In this document: piece after piece, positions 1-14,247 of the stretch | How the letters are laid out: the number at the start of each line of letters is the position of its first letter | Numbering within the stretch: position 1 is the first letter of the stretch | Source of the DNA: Mauremys mutica | Lineage: Eukaryota; Chordata; Testudines; Geoemydidae | Direction of reading: 5' to 3' | DNA length: 64,000 nt | NCBI RefSeq assembly: GCF_020497125.1 | Contig: NC_059089.1 | Location: forward strand, 26,929,282 to 26,993,281 | Position numbers and translations under genes: made by a program | Notes under the pieces: model-generated | The model's database searches: none | Told to the model about the DNA's origin: nothing | Seen by the model: the letters and a program-made list of their open reading frames with translations, nothing else

Positions 1-3000
1 AGAACTGTTACTTTAATTCATTTGGTTTCCAAGGAGCATCTTTGACAAATGCCTAGAAGACAAACAGTTCAGTATTCCTACAAGGCTACTAGTTAATGTC
101 ATTGCAATAGAACTCTACATATAGTGTGGGAGGAAGACAGGTGTTTGGTCTCAGATACGAGAGAATATACCAAATAAAACAGACAACTTTAAAGCACTTC
201 ACTATAAGTGAAGGCAACTAGACACCCAAACAGCCATTCCTGAATTACAGCCTTTGAATGGTAGGGGCTTCACATTTCAATGATCAGGGTACAGCCCAAT
301 CAGGAGACAAACCCCTGCACTGCCAGGGATCAGCAAATAGGCTGTGTCCCAGCCCTGCACATGACTAAATTTGCTTCTGTCCATCATCTGGGTCATATAT
401 AGTTCAATTCAAGTAGAGCAGACAGGGCTGCAAGGAAATCTGGAGCAGTTCAATACCTCGTCTAGCCTGCTTTTGTGCCTCTCATATTTAGTGACAAACT
501 CATGGCTACATTTCTTTCTCAGAACAGAATATCATGCTGGCTGGGAGTGCTATTTCTACACTTAAAATGTATTTTGAGCTATAGAGAAGTTGCTCTCATG
601 CCTGCACCAGCTACAACTTTTTTTGGACAAAGATCCAACTACAAAAAGTCTTTAACCTAACAGTTTGGGACTACTCTGTTTCTTTCACTAGGTAAGATTT
701 TTAATTGTTTAAATATTCTTTTAGATTATACCTGTTAGAGATATTGCGGAGAACTTGTGAATAGATTGTGTATTGAAATAGTCAGTGAATTTTTTCCAGT
801 CTCATTTCTGCACGTGTTCCTTTGTTCTCGGAACAGAAGCTTTTTATATACATCTCATAATATAACACAGCTGGAGATAGTTATGAAACCAGTGAGTGCA
901 CGATGAACACACAAAGGTTTCCCTGACAGTGTCTGCTTTAAAAAAAATAGCAAGGGGGAAATTCAAAAAAGAAGAAACTTAAAGAATTCTATAAAGTTGG
1001 AAGTTTTTATTCTGGTTAAATCTTTAGTTTTATGTAACCAAACACTTCTGTAGCCTGGAGGGTTAGTAGAGGCAAATATAGACAGAGAGGAACTGAGCCA
1101 GACATGGACAAAGGCATGAGCCAAAACCAGACAGTCCAGGTCGCTCAATAGGCCAGCAGTGGACGAGACAGGTCAGCCAGCTGCTGTGCAGAAAAAAAAT
1201 GGATGTGTGAGGTGCTCATGCGTGCAATCGTGACTTGCTTCTCAAAATGCCAGCCATTTTCCCCAGCTGTGCTTTGTGCAATCTGAAGGAATGCAACACT
1301 AAAAACCAACTCTCTGCCAGAGCAAAATGAATTTTAAACAACAGCAATTAGAAAAACAAGGGGGAAAGGGTGTGGAGAATTTTAGTGAGATGGAATGTGT
1401 TGAGTGACAGGAAATGCCCCAAGCCTTCCCCCCCTTTCCAGTCGCGCCTGCTTTTGTCTAACTCTCGTAATCCCCACACTACTGCTTACAAAGCTGTCTG
1501 AGTTTAAGACAAAAAGAAACATAAAAGAGCCCTCTTTCATACTACCTGTGATACAACAGGGGCATACACAGCGCAGTCACTCGGATGGGTGCTAACACTC
1601 CAGACTTTCCCTTTTGCTTGCAGAAAAGATAATAGTGTTCAATAACCTTAGCAACAGTTGTTATTAATTTTATTTCGGAAATATTTTTCGGAACAAGTGG
1701 CAAAAATGCAAGAGAGGAACCTACAAGATTTCCGTCACTGCTTGACTATGCTCATATAACCATTCATTTGTTTGTACGGGGGGGTTGTTTTGGTTAAACT
1801 GCCCAGATTCATTGAGTTACTTTTATTGTTTTTTGCAATACTCGTAGAAACCACTGTATACATGACTATTGATGTGTTCATCTTACAGTAAGTGAAGCGC
1901 TGCTTGCAGTTTTCACTAGATCATGAAATGTTTGCTGAAATGGTCTTTAGCTTATTTTTAGTATACTTGTTGTGCAAAGTGACTGCCATTTTTAAGTATG
2001 ACTCTTTTTAATTGATTACTTGCATTAGAAAATTCTCAATTAAGTATCTTTGTAGATTTAATTTGTACTGTGAACTCAAGAAACACTGTTTTCTCAACAT
2101 TTTCATATCAGTCTCTTAAAGACTGAAATCAGGGTTTGTTTGTTTTTGTTTATTTAACTAGTATTGTTTTAACCAATTTAAGAAATATACCATTTCATCC
2201 CCTTCTTCTGGCCAGAAATCTAAAGCTATATATTAAAAACGATCAACCTGTTTCAAATGGCAAGAGGAGTACTAAAAGCGTACTTAAAAACATTTCCACC
2301 CTCTGCATCTAAAGATTGCAGCTGTGAACCTGTGTGTTAGTTAAGCTTTCATAGCCTGGTTTGTAGCCTTCATGCCGAGCAGAGGTTATTCACATGGCTG
2401 TTCGAGAAAGTCCATTCATATATCTGACTACCTGGATTTGAATAGAAACCAGACAGCAATTCTTTAGTTCCAGCCACTATTCGACCCACTGGACAATAGA
2501 GATTTGTTAGCACACAGGCACAAGCTATAGGACACAAAGCTTAAAGCAGCAGAGAGATAGGGGGCTTCAGTGAACAGGAAATTACTGCTTTTGATGCACT
2601 ATTGGCAGGTCTGCTGTTACAAAAAAGCAACATAACTATGTCATGTTTAAGAGCTACTGCTGCCATTTTTAACCACTAGAATATCATAAAAAGCTTTATA
2701 GTCACAGTCCACATGGTCACTTTCCAACTATGAAAACTTCCCAGTGGACAGAAATGGAGAGCAACTGGAAAAGCAAGATAGTTGAGGATTTTAATTAACC
2801 CCAAAAGAGGTTAGAGAGATTTTAAAAGACACAAACTAAAAAAGCATTTATACTATCATGAATTCTCCACTGGTCTCGCTGGTCTCTAGTATGAACAGTT
2901 TTCTTAGAAAGTTCTTGTTACAACAGATCTGATTTAATCAGTAGCTGAAGTGGCTAGGCAGTTAAGAAGCTTTCACAAAGTTAGAGAAGGTAAGTGTAAT

Positions 3001-6000
3001 AAATTCGTGTCAATTATTTAAAGGAACATTTGAGTTATTTCAGCCTGGTGATTACCGAAATAAACAATCCAAAAGCCAAGCCTTAGACTTGGGAAAAGGT
3101 TCATCAGGTCCCACTGTCCCCTACACCCAAACCCTTTAGAAGTAGCTCCTCAAAGGAAGGGTGAACAACTTCAATGAACTGAGTATAAAGACCAGCAAGC
3201 CCACCAGCAGAAATTATATTAAGAGCCTGCTCCCAGCTACTGTCACATCAGCTGAGCACCAGAAGCAATTCCAATCTTTACCTCTATGACAAAGGAAGGT
3301 TGGAAGGTCTGGAGTGGAAAAGAAAGTGTTTATGACTTTCTGTTCTAACCCCTCTGAAAAAGTCACTATAACTGTTTCAGCCACTTGACATTAGATGGAA
3401 TTCATCCTCAACTTGAATATAAAAAAGTCAAAAAGCGTATATTAACTGGCATGCTGGCACAGCACAGATAAAGTTGTTCACACACATGAACACATGTAGA
3501 AAAGCCTATCACTTCAAATACAGCATGGAAAGCTGTTAACATATATCCAGGTCAAGAGAACAGCTATTTAAAACACTCATGAACTATAGTATGCTGTGGT
3601 TGTGAAACTTATGCTGTAGTCAACAATTGTACTAAAGACATGGAGTATTACTATTTTTAACATACAAAACTAGAGTCTCCCACATTTATCAATCTGACCA
3701 CCAATGTGATCAGGGAACAAATTTAAAATTGGGCACACTAAGCCCATTTTACCGCTTTTCAACAACAATCTCCTGGATATTTGTGTGGGCATGCATGGCA
3801 CCTACATGCCAAGTGAACATTGTACTTATTTCCAGAGCTCCACTGCACAGTCTGAAGACAAACAAGAATGGATGACAAAAAATATCACACAATTATCTCA
3901 ATATAGAAAGTAAATCACTAATCTTTAAAATGGTATTGGTAGGTTTTAAAGCAACACATTCCTAAATGTAAGGGCTAGATCATGTCAATTACATCTATTT
4001 TAATGCATCAGATATATGAACATAAATACTTTTCATGTACACAGAAGTTGAATCCTACAAAAAGAAGAGATTTTTAAAGAAGTCGTATTAATAATGTGGC
4101 ACAATGGATTGTGTGCATTACTTATCAGTGAACTTAAGGCTATATGAATTAGGTTAGATTACAGCCAAACTGTTTTGACTGATTTATTTATTTTTGCTGA
4201 GGTTCATATAGAAAGTTATTTTTTAAAGCACAAAACCAAAAGGATATAAAAAAATTCAGCCATATGTGGCACTGTTAGAGACTTAATTTTGAAACAAGAC
4301 AAAATAATTGAATGGTTTTCTCCCCGCTATCCTATCCCTGAAGGATCAGTCAATCAAAATAGATGTAACGAGATTCTTAGACAGCAACAGCCTCTATCAT
4401 CTGTGGTTGGTACCAATTTTTATTACTTCTAAGAGACTGGCTTTAAATTCAACCACTACTTTAAAAAAAAAAAGTGTATTCTGTAAAGTACATTTTTACT
4501 TTCTCTGCCTGTGCCATTAATTCATATTTCAATAAACTGGAATACCAGTTAAGAAAATGATTGACTAGAACACAGACTCTTGCAGGCTAACAAAAGGGAG
4601 TTCTCCTTCCTTATAGACTAAAGCCATAAAAGGACTTTCCAGGCAAGATTCTGCCTTCTGTGAACATATCTGTGTACTCATTCTGGAGCTGAAAACAATC
4701 CTATGTACTATGCACATGGGGAAAGCATGCCTAAGGCAGCTTTTTAAAAAAAAATAGAAATTTCTTCTAGACAGTAGTTTTTTTCAACTCTGACTTTTTA
4801 AAATTAAGTCAAATAATGTCTGTTCTAGGATAAAGTATATAAAGGCATCCAGAGCCACAAAACAAAACAAGAAACGTATCAGCAGTTATTAGACTTTGAA
4901 AATGAAGCACCTGCATAGTATCAAAAGGGCGAGATCTGTTTCTCTGAAAGACAGAATCCTGTTTGATGGCTTTGTGTTTGATACAGTAATACATTTTGAT
5001 CATTTAAAAAAATAAAGTGACTTTTACTTAAGACTTATTTATCTCAGCAGCAATCAATTGATGTATAAACCTTCAAAACACACATTAAGAATATTGTCTA
5101 TTATATAATTCAAGTGTTTCAAACACTAAGAACAGTTTCCAAAATAGCAATCAGCTATTGTTCTACTAAAAGAACTTAATGGCATTGTTCTGCCCTATGA
5201 TGCAGTACTGAGGTATGGATCTGATAGAAAGCTCTGAAACAAGTTTTGGCTATTCTTCCAGTCTAATGTGCTGGCTTGAAATGGGCTTACTATCATCAGT
5301 TGTCCTAGACCTTAAACAAATACAACAGATAAATGTAATACATTTATGTTCAATAATCATGAATGACTAAAAAGAAGTGCAAGTTTCAAGTCAACTGGAA
5401 GTGTTATGTCTTAGTGTTAAGAGGAAGATGCCCTATACCTTTCCTTTGGGAAACAGTTAACTGTACCATCTGCACACCCAAAAATATAAATTATATGCTT
5501 AGTATTGTGCTAAACTTGTTCTGAGAATAGAAATACAATTAGTTACAAAACCTTAATGAGTTGGCAGTGAAGGTGACCTGCTATTAAGAAAACTGGGTGT
5601 GTTAAAATTGTATACAATTTGGTTTTGCAACACCACATTCAGATCTATGATTAACCACAATTTTACACAAAAACTCCACATGGTCTTTGAGATGAGATGC
5701 CAAAACATGATTAAGGATAACAATGTTCAGTAGGTGGTGTGATTAGAAGAATGGGCATGGAGCCGCATAGACTGCGCTAACATGCCTCCTTATTTGCTAT
5801 TAGAGTCTGCTTATGATAGGCTCCTCCACATCATGACTAGTTATTATGAACTGTAGGACATCAGCTATGTCCTTTGATGACAACTCAGTTAACCATGATG
5901 ATCAAAAATGACTAGCTTGTTCATTTTGTAAAGACATTAAGGCAGAGTCAGTGAGGTACCATGTGTCAGCTAAAAACAATGGATTACAATTTGAAGTTTT

Positions 6001-6244
6001 CCTTTTCTCCCCCCACCAATTCTTGATACTGTAAGTCAGAACCAACAAATCTAAGATTCCTCAGAATAGGTATCTTGCCACATTGTTTTCCCACATTATT
6101 TAATTTCTTCTGGCTTCACTGAAGACAAGCCACACTCACTTTGATATGAAATAGATATCTAGTTTTCAAAACATTCAGCAATTATCCAGTACTTTCACTA
6201 ACAACTTACTACCTAATGTCAGATTTCACTGATAGGAGAACTTC
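1..6244. other. Intronic stretch without recognised features
   Basis: AT-rich sequence with many stops in all frames. I see no exon with paired splice sites, no clear transposon end and no RNA gene. The short open frames here lack coding character. By context it should lie within an intron of the minus-strand NR6A1-like gene, downstream of exon B. A few isolated GTAAG motifs (for example near 2987) have no matching acceptor and open frame. Confidence 0.5.
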
Positions 6245-6341
6245 AGAGAGACAAGCTGGGTGAGGTAATCTTTTATTGGACCAACTTCTGTCGATGAGAG
6301 AGACAAGCTTTTGAGTTTACACAGAGCTCTTTGGGTCTTCG
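6245..6341 (-). mobile_element. Penelope-like element 3' tail (subfamily 2), decayed
   Basis: Read on the minus strand, this is the terminal part of a repeat that recurs at 30897-30996. Shared landmarks are a GAGCTCTGTGTAA hairpin region, an AAAGCTTGTCTCTCTC segment and CCAATAAAAGATTACCTCACCC near the end (seen here as its complement). The hammerhead-like core kept in the sister copy is damaged: the leading CTGAAGA reads CCCAAAG, and GAAA has become AAAA. No coding part is attached. The PLE assignment follows from the better preserved related copy at 34253-34622. It lies directly beside the MITE-like block that follows. Confidence 0.6.
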
Positions 6342-6832
6342 GCTTGGGGATGGGAGTGGGTTTGAGAGCCTGAGCTCCAGCCTGAACCATAACTCCTACA
6401 TAACTGCTGTTTTTAGCACTGTAGCATGAGTCCCATGAGCCTGAGTCTGTAGACCCAGGCTCAAACCTGCTGCTATGGGTTTTAAAATGCAACGTAGACA
6501 TAGTCAGTGTTTCCAAGCCCATGCTTGAGCATCCACACTACATTGTAAATCTGTGTTTACAATTGCTGGACCTGCATCAAACAGCCATGCTAACATCTCC
6601 ATACTGCACTGTGTAGACCTTCTGACTCAGATCTGTGGCTTGACCTGAGTCACAGCAGGGTTCAGGCTCTGACCCACTCCCCACAGGGTCCTAGGACCTG
6701 AGTCCCGAATAGCTTGCTAACCCAAGTCAGACTGATTTGTGTGTCTGGATGGAAGGGGGAGGTTGGGCTCAAACATGAGTCACTGACTGGGCTTGTGTAC
6801 ATAGTAGACATACCCTACGCTTCTGGCTCTGC
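6342..6832. repeat. MITE-like composite block
   Basis: This is low-copy-looking sequence made of short, partly palindromic units. It contains several GTAGACAT or GTGTAGACC ends, a GCTGTTTTTAGCA core also found (as GCTATTTTTAGCA) in the palindromic MITE at 51864-52155, and GGCTC/GAGCC-rich arms. The right end reads GTAGACATACCC, a common terminus of reptile non-autonomous DNA elements. At least two elements appear to be joined (about 6342-6505 and 6506-6832). Exact borders and target duplications could not be fixed by eye. Confidence 0.45.
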
Positions 6833-9800
6833 AGAAGCATTCGGTCTCTGGTCAGCCAGGCTGAACTGAAATCGTGCCTAACTTCACAAAAAAATCCTAC
6901 TTTTTCATGGAAGGCACTTCTGTTTAGAGTCTGTCATATCAATACCTCATGACGCAATTACAGTGTGCATGTATGTATGTATGTATAATAATGGATAATT
7001 ACAGCAGGTGAGTTTTTAACAAGCTATTTTCGATTTAACCCAGAGTTTCAGATTTATGGTTCTTTGAAAGGAGTCTGAAATACAGATCTTTAATATGGCA
7101 GCATGTTAATAGATTTGTAGGCAAGATGTAGCCCAGAGAAATCTAAATTCTAGTTATAGAATCTGATAGAGTTTTCCATGGATTCTTTTTTCTGGTGAAG
7201 AGTCAACTATCATGTGGCTTTAGCTTTTTTCTGTTCACTGAATATCAAGGTCAATTAGGAATGATGTCTGGCTAGTACTCTGAGAGCAGATTAGACAGTT
7301 GCATCAAAAATTAGGACCATGTATAGGTCATCTGTTACCGTGACCTAGATTTCTGTAGAATCTGTTCTATTTGTTTTATTGAAAATACTGTACTCAGTTC
7401 AGTTTCCCTTAGCAAACCTTTTCCATTCTATTAAGAAAACATGGCTTGGTTTGGTTATTTAAAGACCACACTTACTTCTTAAAAACATACAAAGCAGGTC
7501 CAGGTAGACAGTCTTGTGCTCATCATCCATTTAATTTTAAAATAACTTTAGCTTCCAAAGATTTATGCATTATAACGTAAAACATTAGCTCCATATGCCA
7601 AGAGCAATACACCCTGAAATACATAATAGCTTAACAGCTGCTTTATTTGCCCTGTTTAATACATTTCTTCTGGTGAATCCAATGAATGGATGCATTATAT
7701 TTGCAACTGTACTTAGCAAACAAAATGGTTGTTAGAAATTTAAGAGAAAGTCTAGCTTCCAGTCTTACATGTGCATCATTTTGCAGGAACCGCCAAATAT
7801 CCTGGCAGACATGCTGAAAGGAGAGCTTGATCAGAGAACAGTACAGATCTGCTGAAAGGGACACTGGCCATCAGTCCTGTGCCATTAGGTTTCAGTTTTA
7901 TTACAAATGAAGACACATGGCCTTGTTTGACTTGCATAGAGCAAAAAAAAAAAAAAACCCTCGCATCTTGATACAGATAAAGAAGCATATTCACCTGTGT
8001 TTAGTAGGCTGCCATTTTGGAGCCACATAAGAATTTGGAAGAGTTTAATGAGAAGTAAGGTTCTCCTTTTTAATTGGAAAGATTACTGAATTTTAGTTCA
8101 CAGCAGGCAATTCCATGTAGATCTGTATACTCAAAAGTCCATGCCACAAGTATTTCAGAAAAAATAGGTAACTAAATATGTAGAAAGGTTTTCTAAAAAA
8201 GCCAATCTTTTTCAATAAAAGACAAAATCAACTGAGTAACTCTCCATGGAGGAGGAAGAGGTGTTGAATCAATTCAGAATCAGCAGCAGCAACATGCTCA
8301 CTTTTACTATTTAAAACATTTTAAAACCCAGCATAACAATCATTACTATCTGCAATCACTATAGAAAGTACATTGTGGTGGGATAACCAGGGCTCAAAAT
8401 GCATCTAAAATCGTTCTGACCTGACATACTGACCATATGAAGGTGCGTAAAAGCAAGAGTGTAATACTTTCAGAACGAATCACTCAGCTGTGAAATAAAA
8501 TAATGCCAAAAGAGGGATTCTCATATTAATATCCCCTGTATGTTACGGTTTAAAAAAATAAAGACTGATCAGTAATCTGAAGTTTAATGAACTATTCCCA
8601 ATTCTTATAAAATTCTAAAATTCATTCAAATTATGTGAATTTTACACTACTTTCTTTTCCAAACCTTTCTGTGCAGTTGTTAGTCCATCAACATTTCATA
8701 ATTACAAGGAAAGCAAAACAGAAAACTAAAAGTATTTGGATAAAATAGCTGGACTCAAGGCCTTTATACATATATACACACACTCACCATGTGTGTATCT
8801 TTTCTTGCCATGCTAACCTATGCCATGCTCACCTACAGCAATTTAATGTATAATTCAGCAAAGAAAAGCATTCTGCTTACATGGGCTTCATACCAGTATG
8901 CAGCCAATATTTACATAAGCACACGTTTACAAGTGGAAATCAAATATTTACAAGGGAACACCTCTTGCTTCTCACAGAATAACTATTGATGCTCACATTG
9001 CCATCAGATGTAATTTGTACTGCTTTATTTTCTCAAAATCTTGTTTAATGGCAACAAGATGTTTTGAAGATGTTTTTCCTTTACAAAAATTTTAACAGCA
9101 CAGAAATAGTCACAGACATACACATGTTCAGTAGCTGAGTGGCACTTGAGTCATGTGGGAAAAAATTGCCATTGAAATACCACATTTTCAATGTATTTAG
9201 TCAGAAACACCACAGTAATATCTGCCTGCCAATGTCTATACATTGGACACCACATAACAGCACACCTAAGGCCTACAAGTGATGTCTTTGCTACCGTAGC
9301 TCTGGTAAAGCTGTCATATATGTGCTTTCTTCCCTCCTCTTTTCCCCCTGTATGTTTGGAACTGCAGATACCTTGGAGTGCATAAATTAAAAAAAGTGTT
9401 CACTTATGCATGATGAAAAAGGATCTTCTGACTCAGAATATGTATTCTGCATAAATTATGCAAGAATCGTGAAAAACTTGAAGACCAAAAAAAGTATTTT
9501 AGACTGCAAGACTATTCGCTACAAGAAATTCACTAAAGGTATTTTCCTGCAATCTCAATCTTTAGACAGCCTAAATGATTCACTTCACAATTATACTATT
9601 TTTTTAAATAAAATAGTAATTATTTTTCTTCTATAATTTCGCATAATATATATTTATTGTTAATAGGGAAGCCAGATATCTGGGTATTCAAATAATTTTG
9701 AATACTCTGAAATGCTGTAACTTGGGACCAAAGTTTTCCATCATTGCAAATACTTATCTAACACCTGTTACAGCCTTGTTACAGACTGTTTCTTTAAACA

Positions 9801-10266
9801 GACCCCAGTTTTTTTATGCTGCCACCCCTTTATGCTACTCCAGCGACAGAACCAGTCAGCAGGGAATACATCCAGCACAATGTGGCAGACAGCAAAGAGC
9901 TGACAAAGCCTTTACATCAGCCACCTTGACAACCCTCAGTGTAGTGGACATCCCTGGGGACATGGCCAAAGTGCTACTGCATTCTGGACATTCTTGACTG
10001 TAAAAACTGCCTCTCAGAGGCTGTTGTAGTTAACGGTGCTTAAGACCAGTTCTGATGATGAAATTGTGTTGGGGCTGCACAAGCCTCAGAAGGGCTGAGA
10101 ACATTTTTCCCACAGCCTCTTCCCCATTCCTTTGTTCAGAAGATCTCATCTGGTCTAAAGTCTTTGCATACAAGAAGTTTATTATAAAGAACACATCTTT
10201 TATATAAAGGCCTCCTACTAAACTTTTCCCCAAAAGGGATCTTATCACAGCTTGATAGCTGAAAAT
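6833..10266. other. Intronic stretch, a short TATG repeat only
   Basis: AT-rich noncoding sequence. A short GTAT/TATG tandem run lies at about 6967-6987. The remaining open frames are short and lack splice context. No transposon end, promoter or RNA gene is evident. Confidence 0.5.
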
Positions 10267-11287
10267 CATGGAAATGTAAGGGATCTCGAGAAGACATCAA
10301 GTCCAACCCCCTGAGCTAAGGCAGGACCAAGCAAACCTAGACCATCCCTAACAAGTCCAACCTGTTCTTAAAAACCTCCAATGATGGAGATTCCACCCGT
10401 GGAAGCCTATTCCAGAGCTTAACTATCGTAACACTTAAAACGTTTTTTCTAATATCTAACCTAAACCTCCTTTGCGGCAGATTAAGCTCCATTACTTCCT
10501 GTAATATCTTCAGTGGACATGGAGAACAACTCTTTGAAGACTCTTGTCTAGTGGGGGGGGCGGGGAGAACCACGAAGGACGGACAAGACTAAACACGTCC
10601 AGGTTTTAACTTTTCCTAATAGGTCAGGCTGTCTAAACCTATCATCATTTGTTGCTCTCCTCTGGAATTTCTATTTGTCCATATCTTTCCTAAAATTTGG
10701 TGCCTAAAATTGGACACAGTACTCCAGCTAAGACCTCACCAGTGCTGAGTAGAGTGGGACAGTTACCTCCCATGTCTTACATACAACATTATGTAACATT
10801 CCTGTTACTATACCCCAGAATTATATTAGCCTTTTTTGCAGCTGAATCACATTGTTGCTACTGTGAGCCCAGATCCTTTTCAGCATTACTACCTCCTGCC
10901 CAGTTATTCCTCATTTTGTAGTCATACATTTGACTTTTCCATTCTAAGTGCAGTACTTTGCGCTTATCTTCACTGAATTTCATCTTGTTGAATTCAGACC
11001 AATTCTTCAACTTGTCAAGGTCATTTTGAATTCTAATCTTGTCTCCCAAAATGCTTGCAATACTTCCCAGGTTGATTTTAGCTGCAAATTTTATAAGCAC
11101 ACTCTCTACTCTATTATCCAAGTCATTAATGAAAATATTGACTAGTACCAGACACAGGACTGACCCCTGGTGAAACCCTACTTGATATGCCTGCCCGGTT
11201 TGACAGCAAGCCATTGATAGACTGTTCTCAGAGTAGTTATCAACCAGTTATGCATTTACCTTTTAGTAACTTTGTGAGAGACTATAC
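10267..11287 (-). mobile_element. CR1 LINE, 5'-truncated copy with reverse-transcriptase remnant
   Basis: The plus strand shows the reverse complement of a CR1 3' half. It begins with the 3'-terminal block (AAGTCCAACCCCCTGAGC...) and runs into coding sequence. On the minus strand 10858-11214 encodes part of the CR1 reverse transcriptase: the palm segment preceding the catalytic box (GSVLCLVLVNIFINDLD) and the following LDKLKNWSEFNKMKFSEDK block. The catalytic F/Y-A-D-D motif is replaced by FAAK, so this copy is dead. A second frame at 10337-10573 carries the C-terminal CR1 signature (RRFRLDIRKN, WNRLPRVESPSLEVFKNRLD). The frames do not join without shifts. A run of eight G at 10552-10559 may mark one slippage point. 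The truncated 5' end is typical of LINE insertion. Confidence 0.88.
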
Positions 11288-11724
11288 TATACTAAATTGA
11301 GAAAAAATACTGTAGTTTATATGACCAATGATTTGTTAGTGACCAAGAGTCAGAATACCAGAATCTACATCTAGCATGGTTCATTGAAACAAAATTCTAG
11401 ATGGCTTCATATGAAGATACAATAGAGATTTTGCATTTCTTCCTGTGTCCCATTTTTATGCAAGTACAACACATTCAATTAAAATATGGCTCAAGCAGAC
11501 TGTTTTCCCTAAATGAAGGCATGAATCTATAAACAATCCGTCCAATCAGTATAGTACATCCAGTAGCTGCTCCTAGAGAATTAAGGTTTTCCCTAGCATT
11601 TTAAATACTACAAAGTTGCTTCCAACTTATCCAGAATTTCTCCCCCAGCCTCCCATCCCCACTTTGGTTACATAACTAGGATAGTAGAATTTAGCAGCAG
11701 TCACCTGCTATAATAAGTAACCAT

Positions 11725-11768
<44 letters not shown>

Positions 11769-14130
11769 CTACACCTACCTCTCTCTCTCTCACTGGAAAT
11801 AATGTTCCCGGTCTCAGAGAAGTGATAAACTTACAAAAACTTTAAAGAACACGCAAGTGATTTTGTACCTTGATCCTTTACTTGTTTTTCTATCCATTGG
11901 AAACAGGACAATTTTTTTTTCTTTTGAGCATTTTGCACTTAATTTCCTTCCCCTACTTTTTATTTCAGAATCCATGCATGTTCTGCTCCATGCAGATATA
12001 TCTTGTAATGAAAAAGTTCTCTAAAAATTAAACATGATATTGCAGTTTCAGTTCAGAGACTGTAGATTTTTAGATAATGTCTTCACCTCTTAGCTCAGAG
12101 AGCCGAGAAGCGATATACACGAATGCCCCATTAGGTAACTGGGAGCAGCGCATGAATACCGACAGTCATCTTGGTTTTTCTCATCTTCACAAGAATACTT
12201 CATGCTCTACTGACATTTTTACAAGAAAAATGCAGTGACGTCAGATAAATTTTACAATAGTCAAACACCATTTTAACAGTAGAGGAATCTGCCTATAGAA
12301 TAGGCCATCATGTGTACTAGAAAAAGTTCTCTAAAGCTACTGTTATCCATGCTGAAGCACTTCTGGTTGCAAGGCTTCTAGCACATGGTATCGGGAACTA
12401 TACAAAACTCTTAACTAAGATTCTGTTTCTTGATTAAAAACCATTAACCGGGTGCTGTACATGCCTTGAGGATATGAATACTACACCCATTGACTGACAA
12501 TCAAGTTTATTTTCAACCTAGGTGTTAAGTGAAGCATTAGAGTAAATCAGCTGGGTGGGAGAAGATCAGAGGGTCTATCCAGAAATACTCTCCCCACAGA
12601 CTTTGTGTAACTGATTTTTTAAAAATATTTATTCCTCTATGGCCCCTGACTAGGAGACTATTAAACTAGAAGGTTCCCTCCATATCTCTCTCATTCTTGC
12701 AGAACCATTCTGATTGTTGAATTTTGTATTCATTCTTTAAGAAAAAAATCTTATATCAGAAGTGAGGGCATAGACTGCATCATTTATATTAGCCATAGTT
12801 TAGAAAGATTTTTAAAGCACTTAAAAATAGATATAACTGACCTAGGAAACATTAACTGACTGGTATAAGCACAGATAAGTCCCAGAATCAGACACTTCCT
12901 ACACTAACTGCATGAAGAGAGGATGAGCTGGTCACTCAGGTGAAATGCCACTCCTAATACAAGCTTTTATTGTTAAAGTGTGTCTAGAACAAAGAAAATA
13001 CCTAACAATAAAAAGGTTAAGCAAATTATTAGAAATAAAGTTAATAGGGGAAAATAAGCAGTGAGTGTCCCCCAAATGAGGTTACTTCAGAGAATTCAAG
13101 AACTGGTCTAGATAAATCTTATGTGGAAACAAGGAAGGAATACAGTGAAATACAGAGGAGAGAGTTGTCACACTAGGAGACTCATTCATGGGGCAAGTAA
13201 TTATATTTGCAAGTGTATGGAAAACTGCACATTGCAACTACACATCTGTTGGCACTAATGTGAAGCTACCAAGAAGAGAGGACAGTCATGTAAGACAAGG
13301 TGGTTTCCCAATGTGCTTTCCCCTCTTCTAGTCAGAGAAGCCCCTTCTCTCTATCACAGACTATAACAAAAGGTATCCATTGTGAATACCCCACTTCCTC
13401 CATTCCAGGAGTATTAGTTCCCCCCCATCCCATTACTAGAGAGGAAAACTTGACAGAATACAGCCAAGAGTGACACGGTCAATGACGGGGAAGTCTGTCC
13501 TAGCAAGATAATTCAGCTGAGCCTGGGAATTCCAGCTGGACAATGCCAAATTGCAAAAGTCTCGATAGCTGCCTGAAAAGAGGGTTTCCCCTTCTTTCTG
13601 CTTGTTGGGGTTAAACTGTAGTTTGATTCTTTGCTTGAATGATCTATTGAGGGCAGGTCTTTATTGTATTTAACTACATCCTGAAATAGAATTCTATTAG
13701 ATGGCAATACACCTGATGTGTTATTCTCCTTGTGTGCTTGAATCCTCCCTCTGTGATCTACAAGTCCAAGATTAGATGTATTCCTAGTCAGGAGAACCAA
13801 GGTTTTAAAATTTGGAAATCTATGAAATTAAGATTACAAGATTGCGTGGTTCAAGAATACTGAAGTTCCATTATCTTCAGAGAATAAACCTTATATGCCA
13901 AAGAATCACAGGAGTCACTATCAATGCTATCAGGAGCAAATCCTTGAAGTGGTCCCTCTGTGAACATTCTTATGTCACCAAGGAAGGAAAATTTAATCTG
14001 AGTCATATCCAGCCGGGACAACTGATCTCAAGTCAATGAGAGCTGATCAGGTGAGGCTTCACAGGGAATGTATGATGAACTCTTAGGTTTACTTCTCTGG
14101 TGCTAGTGATTGGGATTTTCAAGAGACATC
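11288..14130. other. Intronic stretch with one compound microsatellite
   Basis: Noncoding AT-rich sequence. The only clear structure is the (AC)n/(CT)n repeat at 11731-11790, listed separately. No exon-like or repeat-like block was recognised elsewhere. Confidence 0.5.
11731..11790. repeat. (AC)n-(CT)n compound microsatellite
   Basis: About 18 AC units (11731-11766) are followed by a short imperfect CCTACACCTAC linker and then a (CT)5-6 run. The array is pure enough to be polymorphic. No coding context. Confidence 0.95.
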
Positions 14131-14247
14131 TGATGCATCTGAAGAAGCAGGTTTTTTACCCACGAAAGCTTATGTCCAAATAAATCTGTCTCTAAGGTGC
14201 CACCAGACTCCTTGTTTTTGTGGATACAGACTAACATGGCTACCCCA
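14131..14247 (+). mobile_element. Penelope-like element 3' tail (subfamily 1)
   Basis: Contains the order GCATCTGAAGAAG, a hairpin-like segment, CCCACGAAAGCTTATG, AAATAAATCTGTCTCTAAGG, TGCCACCAGACTCC and finally ACAGACTAACATGGCTAC. The same order is found at 63016-63136 (plus) and 34253-34340 (minus). The last copy is joined to a PLE C-terminal coding remnant, which supports the class assignment. The hammerhead-like core CTGAAGA...GAAA is present, but stem II has two mismatches (GCAGG against CCCAC). Confidence 0.72.

Noticed and set aside
10858..11214. 118-residue frame as a host gene
   Set aside because: It is CR1 reverse transcriptase with a destroyed catalytic motif.
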